NCBI RefSeq assembly: GCF_963676325.1 | Contig: NZ_OY781099.1 | Location: forward strand, 3,720,001 to 3,784,000 | DNA from: an uncultured Bacteroides sp. | GTDB taxonomy: Bacteria; Bacteroidota; Bacteroidia; Bacteroidales; Bacteroidaceae | DNA: 64,000 nucleotides | Reading direction: 5' to 3' | In this document: positions 37,561-45,446 of the stretch, piece after piece | Layout of the letters: each line of letters starts with the position of its first letter | Position numbering within the stretch: position 1 is the first letter of the stretch | Made by a program: the position numbers and the translations under genes | The notes under the pieces: generated by a model | Database searches by the model: none | What the model saw: the letters and a program-made list of their open reading frames with translations, nothing else | What the model was told of the DNA's origin: nothing

Positions 37561-38772
37561 ATGGCAAGAAAAAAAGCAATTATGATTATGCCTCGGTTGC
37601 ACGATTGCTCCGGTGACATTAACAAGAAATGGTTCGTGGAATATTCTTGTAGGAATCCACGTACTGATGAAATGAAGAGATTCAGAGTATATGAAGGCTT
37701 ACAACTTACAACTCCTGAAGAACGTTATACTGCAGCAGATAAGATAATTGAAGAATTATCCGAGATGCTGATCAATGGAAAATCTCCTTTTTCAAAAGAG
37801 AAAGTTATATATGAAGATGATCTAATGTATGATCATGCTGCAAGAGTATACGGTCGTCTTAAAAAAGATGTTGTTTGCATACGTACATATCTTAATGAAT
37901 ATCTTTTGATGAAGAAAAAAGAAGTTATTCATCATTCATACCAAACATACAAATCAAAACTGCGTATTTTCGTTATGTATCTTGATTCTAAAGGTCTTCA
38001 AGATGTTCATGTAAGTTTTATCACTCAGGAAGTAGTCTCTGATTTTATCTATTTTGTAGCAGAAAATAATAATGCTAGTCGTAGAACCGTAGTTAAGTAT
38101 CAACAGATTTTAAAAAACTTTTTCAATTATCTTATTAACACGAAGAAGCTGTTGCTTAGAAATCCGGTATTCGGGATGCCTAATGTAGGAGAAATTAAAG
38201 ATGAAGCTGCAATTCCTATACCAGATAAAGAACGTGAAGCCTTTAAAATCTATATGCAAAAAAAAGATCCTCAATTGTGGTTAGTGTGTATGATGGAATT
38301 TTATTGTGCGATTCGTCCACATGAAGAATTAAGGCATTTATTAATTTCTCATATAAACTGGGATAATAGGACTATAACGATTCGTAAAACTTTAGCTAAG
38401 AATAGGAATATGCAAACAGTAGATGTCCCAAATCAACTTTTTGATGAAATGATTAATATATATCACCTTAATGAATATCCAAGCGATTATTATGTATTCA
38501 GTAGAAATGGAATACCAGGTAAAATTTTATTAGGTAAAAATTATTTTAAGACTCATTTCGCCAAAATAAGAAATGATATGGGAATGCCACTTTCTTATAA
38601 ATTGTACGGTTTTAAGCATACTGGCGCATGTAAACTGGCAGATGCAGGTGTTAGTACGTGGGACCTCCAGAAGCATATGCGACATGCATCTATATCTACG
38701 ACTGAAGCATATATCAATAAAAGGATAGGAATAAAGAGTGATACTATTAAAAATAATTTTCCAGATATATAA
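37561..38772 (+). CDS. Tyrosine recombinase / phage integrase
   Basis: 403 residues from the ATG at 37561; an ATG at 37519 would add 14. N-terminal arm-binding and SAM-like core-binding domains (about residues 1-190) precede the catalytic domain. Catalytic residues are R in YCAIRPHEELRHL, H in FKHTGACKLADAG, H in KHMRHASISTTEAY and the nucleophile Y384. It should integrate and excise the prophage at tRNA-Pro. It reads away from the tRNA, on the opposite strand to all other phage genes, and ends at a strong terminator. Confidence 0.9.
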   Translation: MARKKAIMIMPRLHDCSGDINKKWFVEYSCRNPRTDEMKRFRVYEGLQLTTPEERYTAADKIIEELSEMLINGKSPFSKEKVIYEDDLMYDHAARVYGRLKKDVVCIRTYLNEYLLMKKKEVIHHSYQTYKSKLRIFVMYLDSKGLQDVHVSFITQEVVSDFIYFVAENNNASRRTVVKYQQILKNFFNYLINTKKLLLRNPVFGMPNVGEIKDEAAIPIPDKEREAFKIYMQKKDPQLWLVCMMEFYCAIRPHEELRHLLISHINWDNRTITIRKTLAKNRNMQTVDVPNQLFDEMINIYHLNEYPSDYYVFSRNGIPGKILLGKNYFKTHFAKIRNDMGMPLSYKLYGFKHTGACKLADAGVSTWDLQKHMRHASISTTEAYINKRIGIKSDTIKNNFPDI

Positions 38773-38773
38773 A

Positions 38774-38810
38774 AACAAAGCCCCGGAAATAATATCTCCG
38801 GGGCTTTGTT
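38774..38810. terminator. Bidirectional terminator between integrase and DGR operon
   Basis: AACAAAGCCCCGGA (38774-38787) pairs perfectly with TCCGGGGCTTTGTT (38797-38810). It ends the integrase transcript on one strand and the fibre/DGR transcript on the other. Confidence 0.9.
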
Positions 38811-38822
38811 TTTAATTTTAAA

Positions 38823-39206
38823 TTACTCAGCAAAAAGTAAACCTACAATTCCTTTGCACACATCTCTATATGTTTGCATTGCTTGGAGTTCTGCGGCATG
38901 CTCTTCCGCTTTGTCATCATTCACTTTATCCTTGTTTAGAATAATAGCTAACTGAGATTCCTGAGAGTACCTCAGCTTAACTAAACCAGAAATGAATTCT
39001 TCTTCAGTATCATTTTTTGCTTCAATGATCGTTCCTCCATCTTCCAGATTACCGGAATAAGCATACGCCGTTACTGGATCAGGAGTTTGTTCTTCATGAG
39101 ACTCTGGAACATAATCCGGAATAATCTCTTCATTAAGATATACCAAAAACTGTGAATCGGTATATCTAACATACTTTTTTCTTTCTAAATAAATTTTTCT
39201 ATTCAT
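38823..39206 (-). CDS. Small acidic protein after the DGR reverse transcriptase
   Basis: 127 residues, family not recognised. It is acidic in the middle (YVPESHEEQTPDPVTAYAYS, then AKNDTEEEF), with a helical C-terminal half, and has no signal peptide or membrane segment. It starts 2 nt after the reverse transcriptase stop, so the two are translationally coupled. It does not look like the basic four-helix Avd protein of known DGRs, but its position makes a role in the retroelement worth testing. It could also be a fibre chaperone or late phage gene that happens to be last in the operon. Confidence 0.7.
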   Translation of the reverse strand: MNRKIYLERKKYVRYTDSQFLVYLNEEIIPDYVPESHEEQTPDPVTAYAYSGNLEDGGTIIEAKNDTEEEFISGLVKLRYSQESQLAIILNKDKVNDDKAEEHAAELQAMQTYRDVCKGIVGLLFAE

Positions 39207-39208
39207 AT

Positions 39209-40774
39209 CTATGTAAATTTAGTAAAATTAGCACCTTTATTAGTTTGATATAATGTGATTACTGTGGCAATAGGAAGGTCTTCTTTTGAAAAGTTATCTT
39301 CAGCTTGTTCAATCATAATTCTTGATCCTGAAAATGAATACCATTCCTCCTCTTTCCATTTATATTCTTTGTTCCCATCAACGGTATCAATACGATCAAT
39401 TACTTTGTATCTGATAGCAATACATCTCCTTGGACTTCCATCTTTTTCTTTTTCAATAGCACTGTTTTCTATCACAAAATCTTCAAGTAAAATAAGGAAT
39501 TCTTCTTCTTTACCTCTCCTGCTCTCTGGTAATGTAGTGTCATAAATGATCTCAGCAATTTTTTTCTTATTTTCATCCGTTAGTCCTTCAAAAGGCTTCC
39601 TCATACGCCTTTTCCTGATTAATTCTCCTAGTCTCTTTTCCATTTTTAAAGTTCTTATTAAGTTTTTAGTATTCGCATGACTTGCATATCCTATTCTTGA
39701 TGCAGCCTTTAGTCTCACTTCATCATCAGTGAAGCCTTTTTTTCTGAGAGATACAACCTGCCGACATAATGCTTGCTTATTTTTTTTGCTGAGTTCTGTA
39801 TGGTCTTGATAGAAATTATAACCTACATAATAAAACCCACGAGATGTAATAGGAAATATCTGATAGTTATGTCTAATTTCAAGCTTTAATTCATTACCAA
39901 GATACATTCCGGACCACTCCAAAACATGGTGAAGAAAAACTTTATCTTCGTGCATTACGGAGAAATCATCTGCATACCGATAATAAAACTCTATATTATT
40001 TAGAAATTCATGATATTTGTTTGCCAGATAAATAGAGCCTTTTGCTAATTCATTAAAATCAGAAACAGTTCTTGCCTGATCTATTTTTTCCCAAATGTAT
40101 CGTTGAGTATAATGCGCTACTAATTCCGGATTATTCTTTATATAAAAGCAGTTTTTTAAATCGAAATCAAATAATGACAAAATAAGATTAGCCAAGAGTT
40201 GAGCTATTTTTGTTCCGATCGGAAGACTTTTGCTTTCTCCTTTAGAGTCAATCACTTCATCAAACCATCGAAGTAGCTTTTTATCTTTGATTTTTCTCTG
40301 AATCATCCTTTTGACTATCTTATGATCAACTGTATCATAAAACTTTCGGATATCTCCTTTGAAGACATAAAATGTTTTATTCACGTCATTATTATAAAGG
40401 TCCTTCTGAAGACGGTGGAATAAATCATGTGTCCCTCTACCTTTAATACAAGAAAAAGTATTTCGTATGAATGTGCTTTTTACATAATTCTCAATGACAT
40501 TTAGCACAGCCCAGTGCATTACATGGTCCTCGTATGGAAGTTTACTTATTTCACGTGGTTTAGGTTCAAGTACTGTGAAGTATGTATATTCTGATGTTTT
40601 GAAAGATTCTTCAATATATTCATGAAGAAGATTGAAAAGGTTTGTTTCCAGGTCACGTTCAAATTCAACTATATCAGGTCTTCGATGTTTTCTCTGGCTT
40701 GAGCCTTCAAATGCCAACCTAAAATTATCTATTGTCTCAATACGTTCTGATAACTTTCCTTTTCTCTTCATCAT
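39209..40774 (-). CDS. DGR reverse transcriptase
   Basis: 521 residues. RT motifs in order: EPKPREIS (residues 70-77), FSCIKGRGTHD (107-117), the metal-binding FKGDIRKFYDTVD with D141, LPIGTKIAQLLANL (184-197), YYRYADDFSVM with D269-D270, and SRGFYYVGY (311-319). This order and the RG-type block 7 match DGR reverse transcriptases. About 70 residues lie between the LPIG block and YADD, clearly more than in the Bordetella phage enzyme, and about 190 residues follow the core; both are unusual. It copies the template repeat RNA with errors at adenines. The template repeat lies 211 nt upstream. Confidence 0.93.
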   Translation of the reverse strand: MMKRKGKLSERIETIDNFRLAFEGSSQRKHRRPDIVEFERDLETNLFNLLHEYIEESFKTSEYTYFTVLEPKPREISKLPYEDHVMHWAVLNVIENYVKSTFIRNTFSCIKGRGTHDLFHRLQKDLYNNDVNKTFYVFKGDIRKFYDTVDHKIVKRMIQRKIKDKKLLRWFDEVIDSKGESKSLPIGTKIAQLLANLILSLFDFDLKNCFYIKNNPELVAHYTQRYIWEKIDQARTVSDFNELAKGSIYLANKYHEFLNNIEFYYRYADDFSVMHEDKVFLHHVLEWSGMYLGNELKLEIRHNYQIFPITSRGFYYVGYNFYQDHTELSKKNKQALCRQVVSLRKKGFTDDEVRLKAASRIGYASHANTKNLIRTLKMEKRLGELIRKRRMRKPFEGLTDENKKKIAEIIYDTTLPESRRGKEEEFLILLEDFVIENSAIEKEKDGSPRRCIAIRYKVIDRIDTVDGNKEYKWKEEEWYSFSGSRIMIEQAEDNFSKEDLPIATVITLYQTNKGANFTKFT

Positions 40775-40985
40775 AACTGGGTCTTTCCGGTGCCCTTCGG
40801 TTTCTGTTTTAATTGGTTCTTTGGTCTGCTTTGTCCTGCGGGAACATTCGGTGCAGCCTACTAGTACCCTCCTGGTTGTATTTTTTTCGCCGGATTAAGT
40901 CATATACCTAAATCCTCTGTGGGGCGAGGTTTCTTTCAAACTTATATTTTACCGGGATATCAAACCAGACCCGGAAACAAAGTGT
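40775..40985 (-). ncRNA. Spacer between template repeat and reverse transcriptase, probable part of the DGR template RNA
   Basis: 211 nt on the minus strand with no convincing frame. In studied DGRs the RNA downstream of the template repeat is structured and required for priming cDNA synthesis. Position, length and lack of coding support the same here. I did not fold it. Local inverted repeats such as CCGGTAAAA / ACCGG are present. Confidence 0.5.
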
Positions 40986-41111
40986 AGGGGGGACGAGACA
41001 TTCGCATTGGCATCAGAGGGCCCATTGTTCGCATTCGCATACGAAACGCCCGCATTGCCATTGTTGTTCGCATTGCCACCACGATTAACGACACGGACGC
41101 CAGAAGAAGCG
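40986..41111 (-). repeat. DGR template repeat (TR)
   Basis: 126 nt, aligned without gaps to the variable repeat at 41652-41777. It has 24 adenines on the minus (coding) strand, mostly in AAT/AAC codons. Ten of these differ in the variable repeat (to T, C or G). None of the 102 other positions differ. If read in the target frame it would encode Asn at most variable sites. It ends in the C-rich CGTCCCCCC, shared with the variable repeat and probably part of the IMH initiation region. Short open frames through it are not real genes. Confidence 0.95.
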
Positions 41112-41253
41112 TCTGTCCGAAAGACAACCTAGAAAAAGAAAAGTTCTTTATCATTTTGCAAAAGTAGAAGAAAGTTCTATATATTGCAATTTAATACAGA
41201 ACTTTCTTCAATATTAAATGGAAAAGATTTCAAAGAGCGATTTATGGACACAT

Positions 41254-41279
41254 ACGGCGCATCCGCGCCGGGGTCTCTC
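41254..41279 (-). repeat. Hairpin-containing direct repeat, copy next to the template repeat
   Basis: Identical over 26 nt to 41566-41591. On the minus strand it contains CGGCGC-GGAT-GCGCCG, a 6-bp GC stem with a 4-nt loop. It lies just after the stop of the 79-residue gene and 143 nt before the template repeat. Confidence 0.8.
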
Positions 41280-41291
41280 TGGTTACAATGA

Positions 41292-41531
41292 TTACTTTTC
41301 GCGAGTCCCGGCAGCAACCATGGTTATGAAGGACGCTGCGAAAAGAGTATATCCAACCCAAGAACTGAACCACGGGGGCATTGTTATCGCATTACTTGCT
41401 ATCAATGTATAGCAAGTTGGAAAACATGACGTTATTGCTGCTGCTATATTTCTAACGCATTTTGCAATTTTGGGTGTCTCTGCTTTCCATTTTCTTGGAA
41501 TATCTCTAAAAAGCGCAATAATCTTTTTCAT
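41292..41531 (-). CDS. Small two-helix membrane protein within the DGR, holin-like
   Basis: 79 residues from the ATG at 41531 (MKKIIALFRDIPRKWKAETP). The longer frame to 41600 lacks an ATG-proximal context and reads through the hairpin repeat. A basic amphipathic N-terminus precedes two hydrophobic segments (about residues 28-51 and 55-73). Small phage proteins with a KxETPKI-type N-terminus and two such helices often act as holins; that is my inference here. It is not an Avd homologue. The gene is bounded on both sides by the 26-nt hairpin repeats, as if it were a cassette inserted between target and template. Confidence 0.65.
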   Translation of the reverse strand: MKKIIALFRDIPRKWKAETPKIAKCVRNIAAAITSCFPTCYTLIASNAITMPPWFSSWVGYTLFAASFITMVAAGTREK

Positions 41532-41565
41532 CTTATTTATTATTAATGTATCACTTGAAAGACGG

Positions 41566-41591
41566 ACGGCGCATCCGCGCCGGGGTCTCTC
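41566..41591 (-). repeat. Hairpin-containing direct repeat, copy downstream of the variable repeat
   Basis: On the minus strand it starts 11 nt past the target gene stop and 60 nt past the variable repeat. It contains the stem-loop CGGCGC-GGAT-GCGCCG. In the Bordetella phage DGR a hairpin/cruciform just after the variable repeat is needed for efficient target recognition, so this is the candidate equivalent. Confidence 0.75.
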
Positions 41592-41602
41592 AGGTTGCAC
41601 GA

Positions 41603-43003
41603 TTATTCAGCCAACATTGGTTCCGGATTGCATTCATCTGCGAACCAGCAGAGGGGGGACGAGACATACGCATTGGCACCAGAGGGCCCATTGTACGCAT
41701 ACGCACACGAAACGCCCGCATAGCCATGGTTGTTCGCAAGGCCACCACGATAAACGACACGGACGCCAGAAGAAGCGCTACCGTAGCCATAATCATTATA
41801 GTAAGTTGATTCTGAACCGGCATAAGCTTGTGGTAATAAACATCCGTTCTTGCGGAGCATACTAGTAATATAACCTTCACCTGTAGCCCAATTCCCAACT
41901 AATACTTGTTTAGCTAAATCAACCGTACTTGCAAGTTTAGTCCTTATTGATTTATTGATGTACATTTGAGCAATAGTACCATTACTTGACACAACGGCAT
42001 CAGTAGTCCAACGAGATAGATATCCGTAGAAATTCTTCAGGCCAAAAAAACATGGTATCGAAGCGGTATATAATGTTGTAGCTCCATTCATAACAGCATA
42101 AGAAGATAGCCCGCAATTGTCTGCTAGTTCAACTCCTACGGAAGTTGGAAGGAATGGAAATGTTCCAAAATCTGCACTCCAGTTTCCATAAGTTGTAACT
42201 CCAGGGCCAAATCCTCCTTGTCTCAATCCATTCGCATCGAGTGCAGCATTGTATGTTGCCTGAACGTTGTTTGTTCCATAAGTCAGCACGAAAAGGTTAG
42301 CAATAATAAATGCCATTCTCTCAGTGTGAGCGTTAAACCGGTCGTCACCCTTGTTCTTTGAATAAGTGGAAAAGTCAAGAGCGGATATCTGTGTAGCGGC
42401 CCTTCCTAGTTGAGTTGTGTATAATGCATCTTTAGCTGCATCATTGTTACCTCCTCTATACTGAACGCTGTTATTTATCACGCTTACCAGCTTGCTGTTA
42501 GTCCTATCCATAACGCCTATTCCGAGTGCCGAAGTCATGAACTGAGGAATATACCAGTTATATTTTCCAGGAATCGGGCTTAGCGAAGCTGCTAAATATT
42601 CATAACTTCCTTCAATCCAATATGCTTCATAATGTGCATTTCCACCCCACATATAGTCGCCCATGCTTCCGTCAAGAGCTGCAGTAGCTCCATTGACAAA
42701 ATTATAGTGGTTTGTCGAACTCAGTTTGCTTGCTACTCCTCCGTTAAGAAGATAACAACCTAGATTTAACAATGAAGGAAGATTCTTCAAATAATCAAGA
42801 TCGCCGTAAGGTTCCCATGTAGAAGAAGCATTTGATAAATTTCTTCTTCGGCACGCATAGCGATAACTCTTCAATAGGCTGGCCTTAACATATCCAAATG
42901 TCTGGCCTGAATTGCTAAAACATAATAGTCTATCATCCGCATTAAATGTTGATAGATCGGCTGGAGCTCCTGCAGCTCCTGGTTTCAATTCAATTGTTTC
43001 CAT
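41603..43003 (-). CDS. DGR target protein, probable receptor-binding tail-fibre tip with variable C-terminus
   Basis: 466 residues. The start METIELKPGAAGAPADLSTF is a short fibre-attachment-like N-terminus. The middle is Gly/Asn/Tyr-rich without a recognised domain. Residues about 410-451 are encoded by the variable repeat and read SSGVRVVYRGGLANNHGY and onward. This is the G-x-R-x-x-x-R-G pattern of formylglycine-enzyme/C-type-lectin-fold DGR targets. Nine residues differ from the template-coded version, mostly Asn replaced by Tyr, plus L, H, C and G. Fifteen invariant residues follow. It is last of the structural genes in the fibre operon, as expected for an adhesin. Confidence 0.88.
   Translation of the reverse strand: METIELKPGAAGAPADLSTFNADDRLLCFSNSGQTFGYVKASLLKSYRYACRRRNLSNASSTWEPYGDLDYLKNLPSLLNLGCYLLNGGVASKLSSTNHYNFVNGATAALDGSMGDYMWGGNAHYEAYWIEGSYEYLAASLSPIPGKYNWYIPQFMTSALGIGVMDRTNSKLVSVINNSVQYRGGNNDAAKDALYTTQLGRAATQISALDFSTYSKNKGDDRFNAHTERMAFIIANLFVLTYGTNNVQATYNAALDANGLRQGGFGPGVTTYGNWSADFGTFPFLPTSVGVELADNCGLSSYAVMNGATTLYTASIPCFFGLKNFYGYLSRWTTDAVVSSNGTIAQMYINKSIRTKLASTVDLAKQVLVGNWATGEGYITSMLRKNGCLLPQAYAGSESTYYNDYGYGSASSGVRVVYRGGLANNHGYAGVSCAYAYNGPSGANAYVSSPLCWFADECNPEPMLAE
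41652..41777 (-). repeat. DGR variable repeat (VR)
   Basis: 126 nt inside the 3' end of the target gene. Against the template: codon changes AAT to TAT (four times), AAC to TAC, AAT to CTT, AAT to CAT, TAT to TGT and GAT to GGT. That is 10 substitutions in nine codons, all at template adenines. The target frame stays open throughout. Confidence 0.95.
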
Positions 43004-43023
43004 ATATTTTATTTAATAAATTA

Positions 43024-44166
43024 TTAATTCCAATCGTTATCAAATTCACTAACCATGAACCATCCTAAACCTAGCAGATTAGAGGCAGGTACAGGATACA
43101 TAAAACCTGAAATATTAACCCATAGCCCCGCTTTACCTCCAACTATTTGCCAGTCTGCTCCATTTTTATATATCCAAACATTGTTATTATCATCATTGGC
43201 ATTAATAAGAATAAGTTCCTTAGATATAGACCCGATGATATTGTATCGGTAGCTCCCTGACGTTTTAATTACTAGTAAATCCACCGCGAATCCTGCATAA
43301 TCTAGCGCGGTTCCATAGAGAGGAATTTCATAATAAGTTCTTCCGGACGAATCAGTCTTAGCAGCCAGGTCTACATATGTTCCAGCACTATCAGGTCCTT
43401 TAGTATAGTAATATGCGTAAGTGCCCATTACTACCATCATGTTCCGTTGACGTGATCCAAAGCTTCCACGGCACCACACATCAGATGTATAATTGCGATA
43501 TCCACGGCTCTCTTGAGAATTATATCCTTGATGATACATGTCTCCACTGAACCACATTTTACCGTCTGCGCCAAAATTTATTCCGCCTACAATATCTCCG
43601 TTATCATTTACACATGATAGGTTTTTGAATGATCCGGATACTGCTTTAAGTATACCTTCAAACGAGCTGTTACCGGTTGCATGCAAGTTGGCGCAATTGA
43701 TTAGGCCGGTTAAAAAGTCAATAAAGATGTTAGGTATGAAGCTGCTTGATGAACCAACATTATCAGGGTCAAAAGATTTATAATCGCCTTCCGATTCTTT
43801 AGCTGCTCCAGTACCTGTTTTACCGTATTGACTAAGCATATAGTCTCCGGAAAATATTGCAGAAGCAAGTTTACCAAAATCACTGAATAACATCTCAGTA
43901 ATAACATACTTGAACATATCGAAAGGAATCCAAATGGCATTCTCACCGTTGGCCGCATAGTCATCAGATGGGTCTACTCCTTTAGACGTTCCTTCCTTAT
44001 CCATCACATAGTAAATAGCGCCATCTAAAACATAAGGTGCCACTCTATTTGTGCACTTATATTCTATATTAGGGTCATATTTACCAGCCGGATAAGCTTT
44101 TTGTCCACGTGGACCAGTTGCTCCATCTTCCGGAGCTGGTTCTAATGTTTCGGTCGTTGATATCAT
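43024..44166 (-). CDS. Phage fibre protein with short collagen-like segment
   Basis: 380 residues, family not recognised. Residues 12-24 (APEDGATGPRGQK) hold a short Gly-x-y run typical of phage fibres. The rest is aromatic- and Gly-rich with predicted beta structure (GNSSFEGILKAVSGSFKNLS resembles fibre shaft sequence). It directly precedes the DGR target and its start shares one base with the stop of the gene before it. Probably a fibre or baseplate component that carries the variable adhesin. Confidence 0.7.
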   Translation of the reverse strand: MISTTETLEPAPEDGATGPRGQKAYPAGKYDPNIEYKCTNRVAPYVLDGAIYYVMDKEGTSKGVDPSDDYAANGENAIWIPFDMFKYVITEMLFSDFGKLASAIFSGDYMLSQYGKTGTGAAKESEGDYKSFDPDNVGSSSSFIPNIFIDFLTGLINCANLHATGNSSFEGILKAVSGSFKNLSCVNDNGDIVGGINFGADGKMWFSGDMYHQGYNSQESRGYRNYTSDVWCRGSFGSRQRNMMVVMGTYAYYYTKGPDSAGTYVDLAAKTDSSGRTYYEIPLYGTALDYAGFAVDLLVIKTSGSYRYNIIGSISKELILINANDDNNNVWIYKNGADWQIVGGKAGLWVNISGFMYPVPASNLLGLGWFMVSEFDNDWN

Positions 44167-45227
44167 CAGAATTGCGTTATATTAGCTGAAATTTGAACGG
44201 TAACTCCTTTGCTTGAACTAACAAGAGCTCCTGTTACAGTATGCGAAGCTACATTCGTATCAGTGTCAACCACTACTCCAGCGTTGGTGCGCATTGTGAA
44301 CTTGAAGTAATATCCTGTAACTTCAGAATTATCAGACCGTTTACGAACTTTCGGAGTATAGGTCATATTCTCTGTTTTTTTAAGGATAGTCCCGGCGCTT
44401 GATTTGCCTTTGTCAATATAATAAGGATCATGAGTGTCGCTGGCAACAAAACCTTTCATATATGCTTTACCGTTATAAGTAGCGCATGCATAGTATTCTT
44501 CCTGACCTTCTACTGCTCCGTCGTATAGCGTTAAAACATTCCCATTAATTTCAGTAACACCGGCTACATTTGCAACGCTAACTAATCCTGCATCGGTAGC
44601 TTTCTTCCAGCTCCATGCTGCAGCATCAAGGTTAACGGCTACCCCAGCATTTGAGAATCCGGCTGTTGCTACAATCTTATCCGTATCATTATCTATAACA
44701 AAGTCTCCGTTCAGCGCTGTAACGTTGATATCGAATGAATCTCCTGTACTTTCTCTTATGTATATAGGGAATTTACAAGTGATTGTTATCCCATTATATG
44801 TAGATACAAAGTACAAATTCATTGTGTTCAGGCTGGATGCAGAAGCAAAGTTCCCAATAATCTTTAAAGCTGGATATGTTACTCCATCTGCTTCGATGGT
44901 CGTTTTTTGCACCTTCGCAGCCCAGTTGCTCTTGACAGCTCCGTTCGTATCAAGGATAGAACCTGCATCAGTAATTGAATTCGCATACCATTGCATCCCG
45001 ATTGAATCTGGTGCAACATGTTTGGCCTCCAAAGAGCTGAAAGGTCTAGGATATATAATAAACTGATTGCCGGCATTGCTCCAGTCCGGTGAGCATGCTT
45101 GCGTACTTGGGTTGTAATATTGTTCGGCTGCTTGACCAGGTGAATTAAAACTGTATCCGGTATCAGGAACTATCGTGTCTCCATCAACGTAACTCTCAAG
45201 TGATTCTACTGCATATAATTGTCCCAT
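44166..45227 (-). CDS. Phage virion protein with Ig-like domains
   Basis: 353 residues, not assigned to a named family. From about residue 160 it reads as repeated beta-sandwich sequence with Ig-like character (TFNGKAYMKGF-type strands, then TGYYFKFTMRTNAGVVVDTD). Such domains decorate tail and baseplate proteins and help binding to cell-surface glycans. It is in the fibre operon between two uncharacterised genes. No signal peptide. Confidence 0.65.
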   Translation of the reverse strand: MGQLYAVESLESYVDGDTIVPDTGYSFNSPGQAAEQYYNPSTQACSPDWSNAGNQFIIYPRPFSSLEAKHVAPDSIGMQWYANSITDAGSILDTNGAVKSNWAAKVQKTTIEADGVTYPALKIIGNFASASSLNTMNLYFVSTYNGITITCKFPIYIRESTGDSFDINVTALNGDFVIDNDTDKIVATAGFSNAGVAVNLDAAAWSWKKATDAGLVSVANVAGVTEINGNVLTLYDGAVEGQEEYYACATYNGKAYMKGFVASDTHDPYYIDKGKSSAGTILKKTENMTYTPKVRKRSDNSEVTGYYFKFTMRTNAGVVVDTDTNVASHTVTGALVSSSKGVTVQISANITQF

Positions 45228-45238
45228 CTTATTCTAAT

Positions 45239-45445
45239 TTAATTGTTTATACTATTCATTAATTCTGAAGCCTGTTCAGTACTGATGATCTCAGCTCCTT
45301 GAGCTATTGCCTTGTCTCTCCCATAACTGTTGATATCGAAATCAGACAATAGGTATTTCCCGGAGAATTCTTGTCTATATTCAGACAATCCTATTGCATC
45401 TGCAACATTCTTCGGTACCAGATAATAATTAGGTTTTGTTATCAT
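45239..45445 (-). CDS. Small phage protein of unknown function
   Basis: 68 residues (MITKPNYYLVPKNVADAIGL). No membrane segment or known motif. It is packed tightly in the fibre operon: 1 nt after the preceding stop and 11 nt before the next start. Possibly a small structural or chaperone protein. Confidence 0.6.
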   Translation of the reverse strand: MITKPNYYLVPKNVADAIGLSEYRQEFSGKYLLSDFDINSYGRDKAIAQGAEIISTEQASELMNSINN

Positions 45446-45446
45446 A

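Noticed and set aside
39209..40774. Group II intron or retron reverse transcriptase
   Set aside because: No intron domains V/VI or maturase region and no msr/msd RNA; the template/variable repeat pair identifies a DGR.
40960..41154. Open frame through the template repeat
   Set aside because: It exists because the template resembles the coding variable repeat; no start context and it covers non-coding DGR sequence.
41470..41898. Several open frames on both strands across the variable repeat and small membrane gene
   Set aside because: They are low-complexity shadows caused by the GC-rich repeats; the target frame on the minus strand explains the region.
44103..44114. GTCCACGTGGAC as a parS site
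   Set aside because: Single copy inside a phage fibre gene, not near parAB, and differs from the parS consensus.
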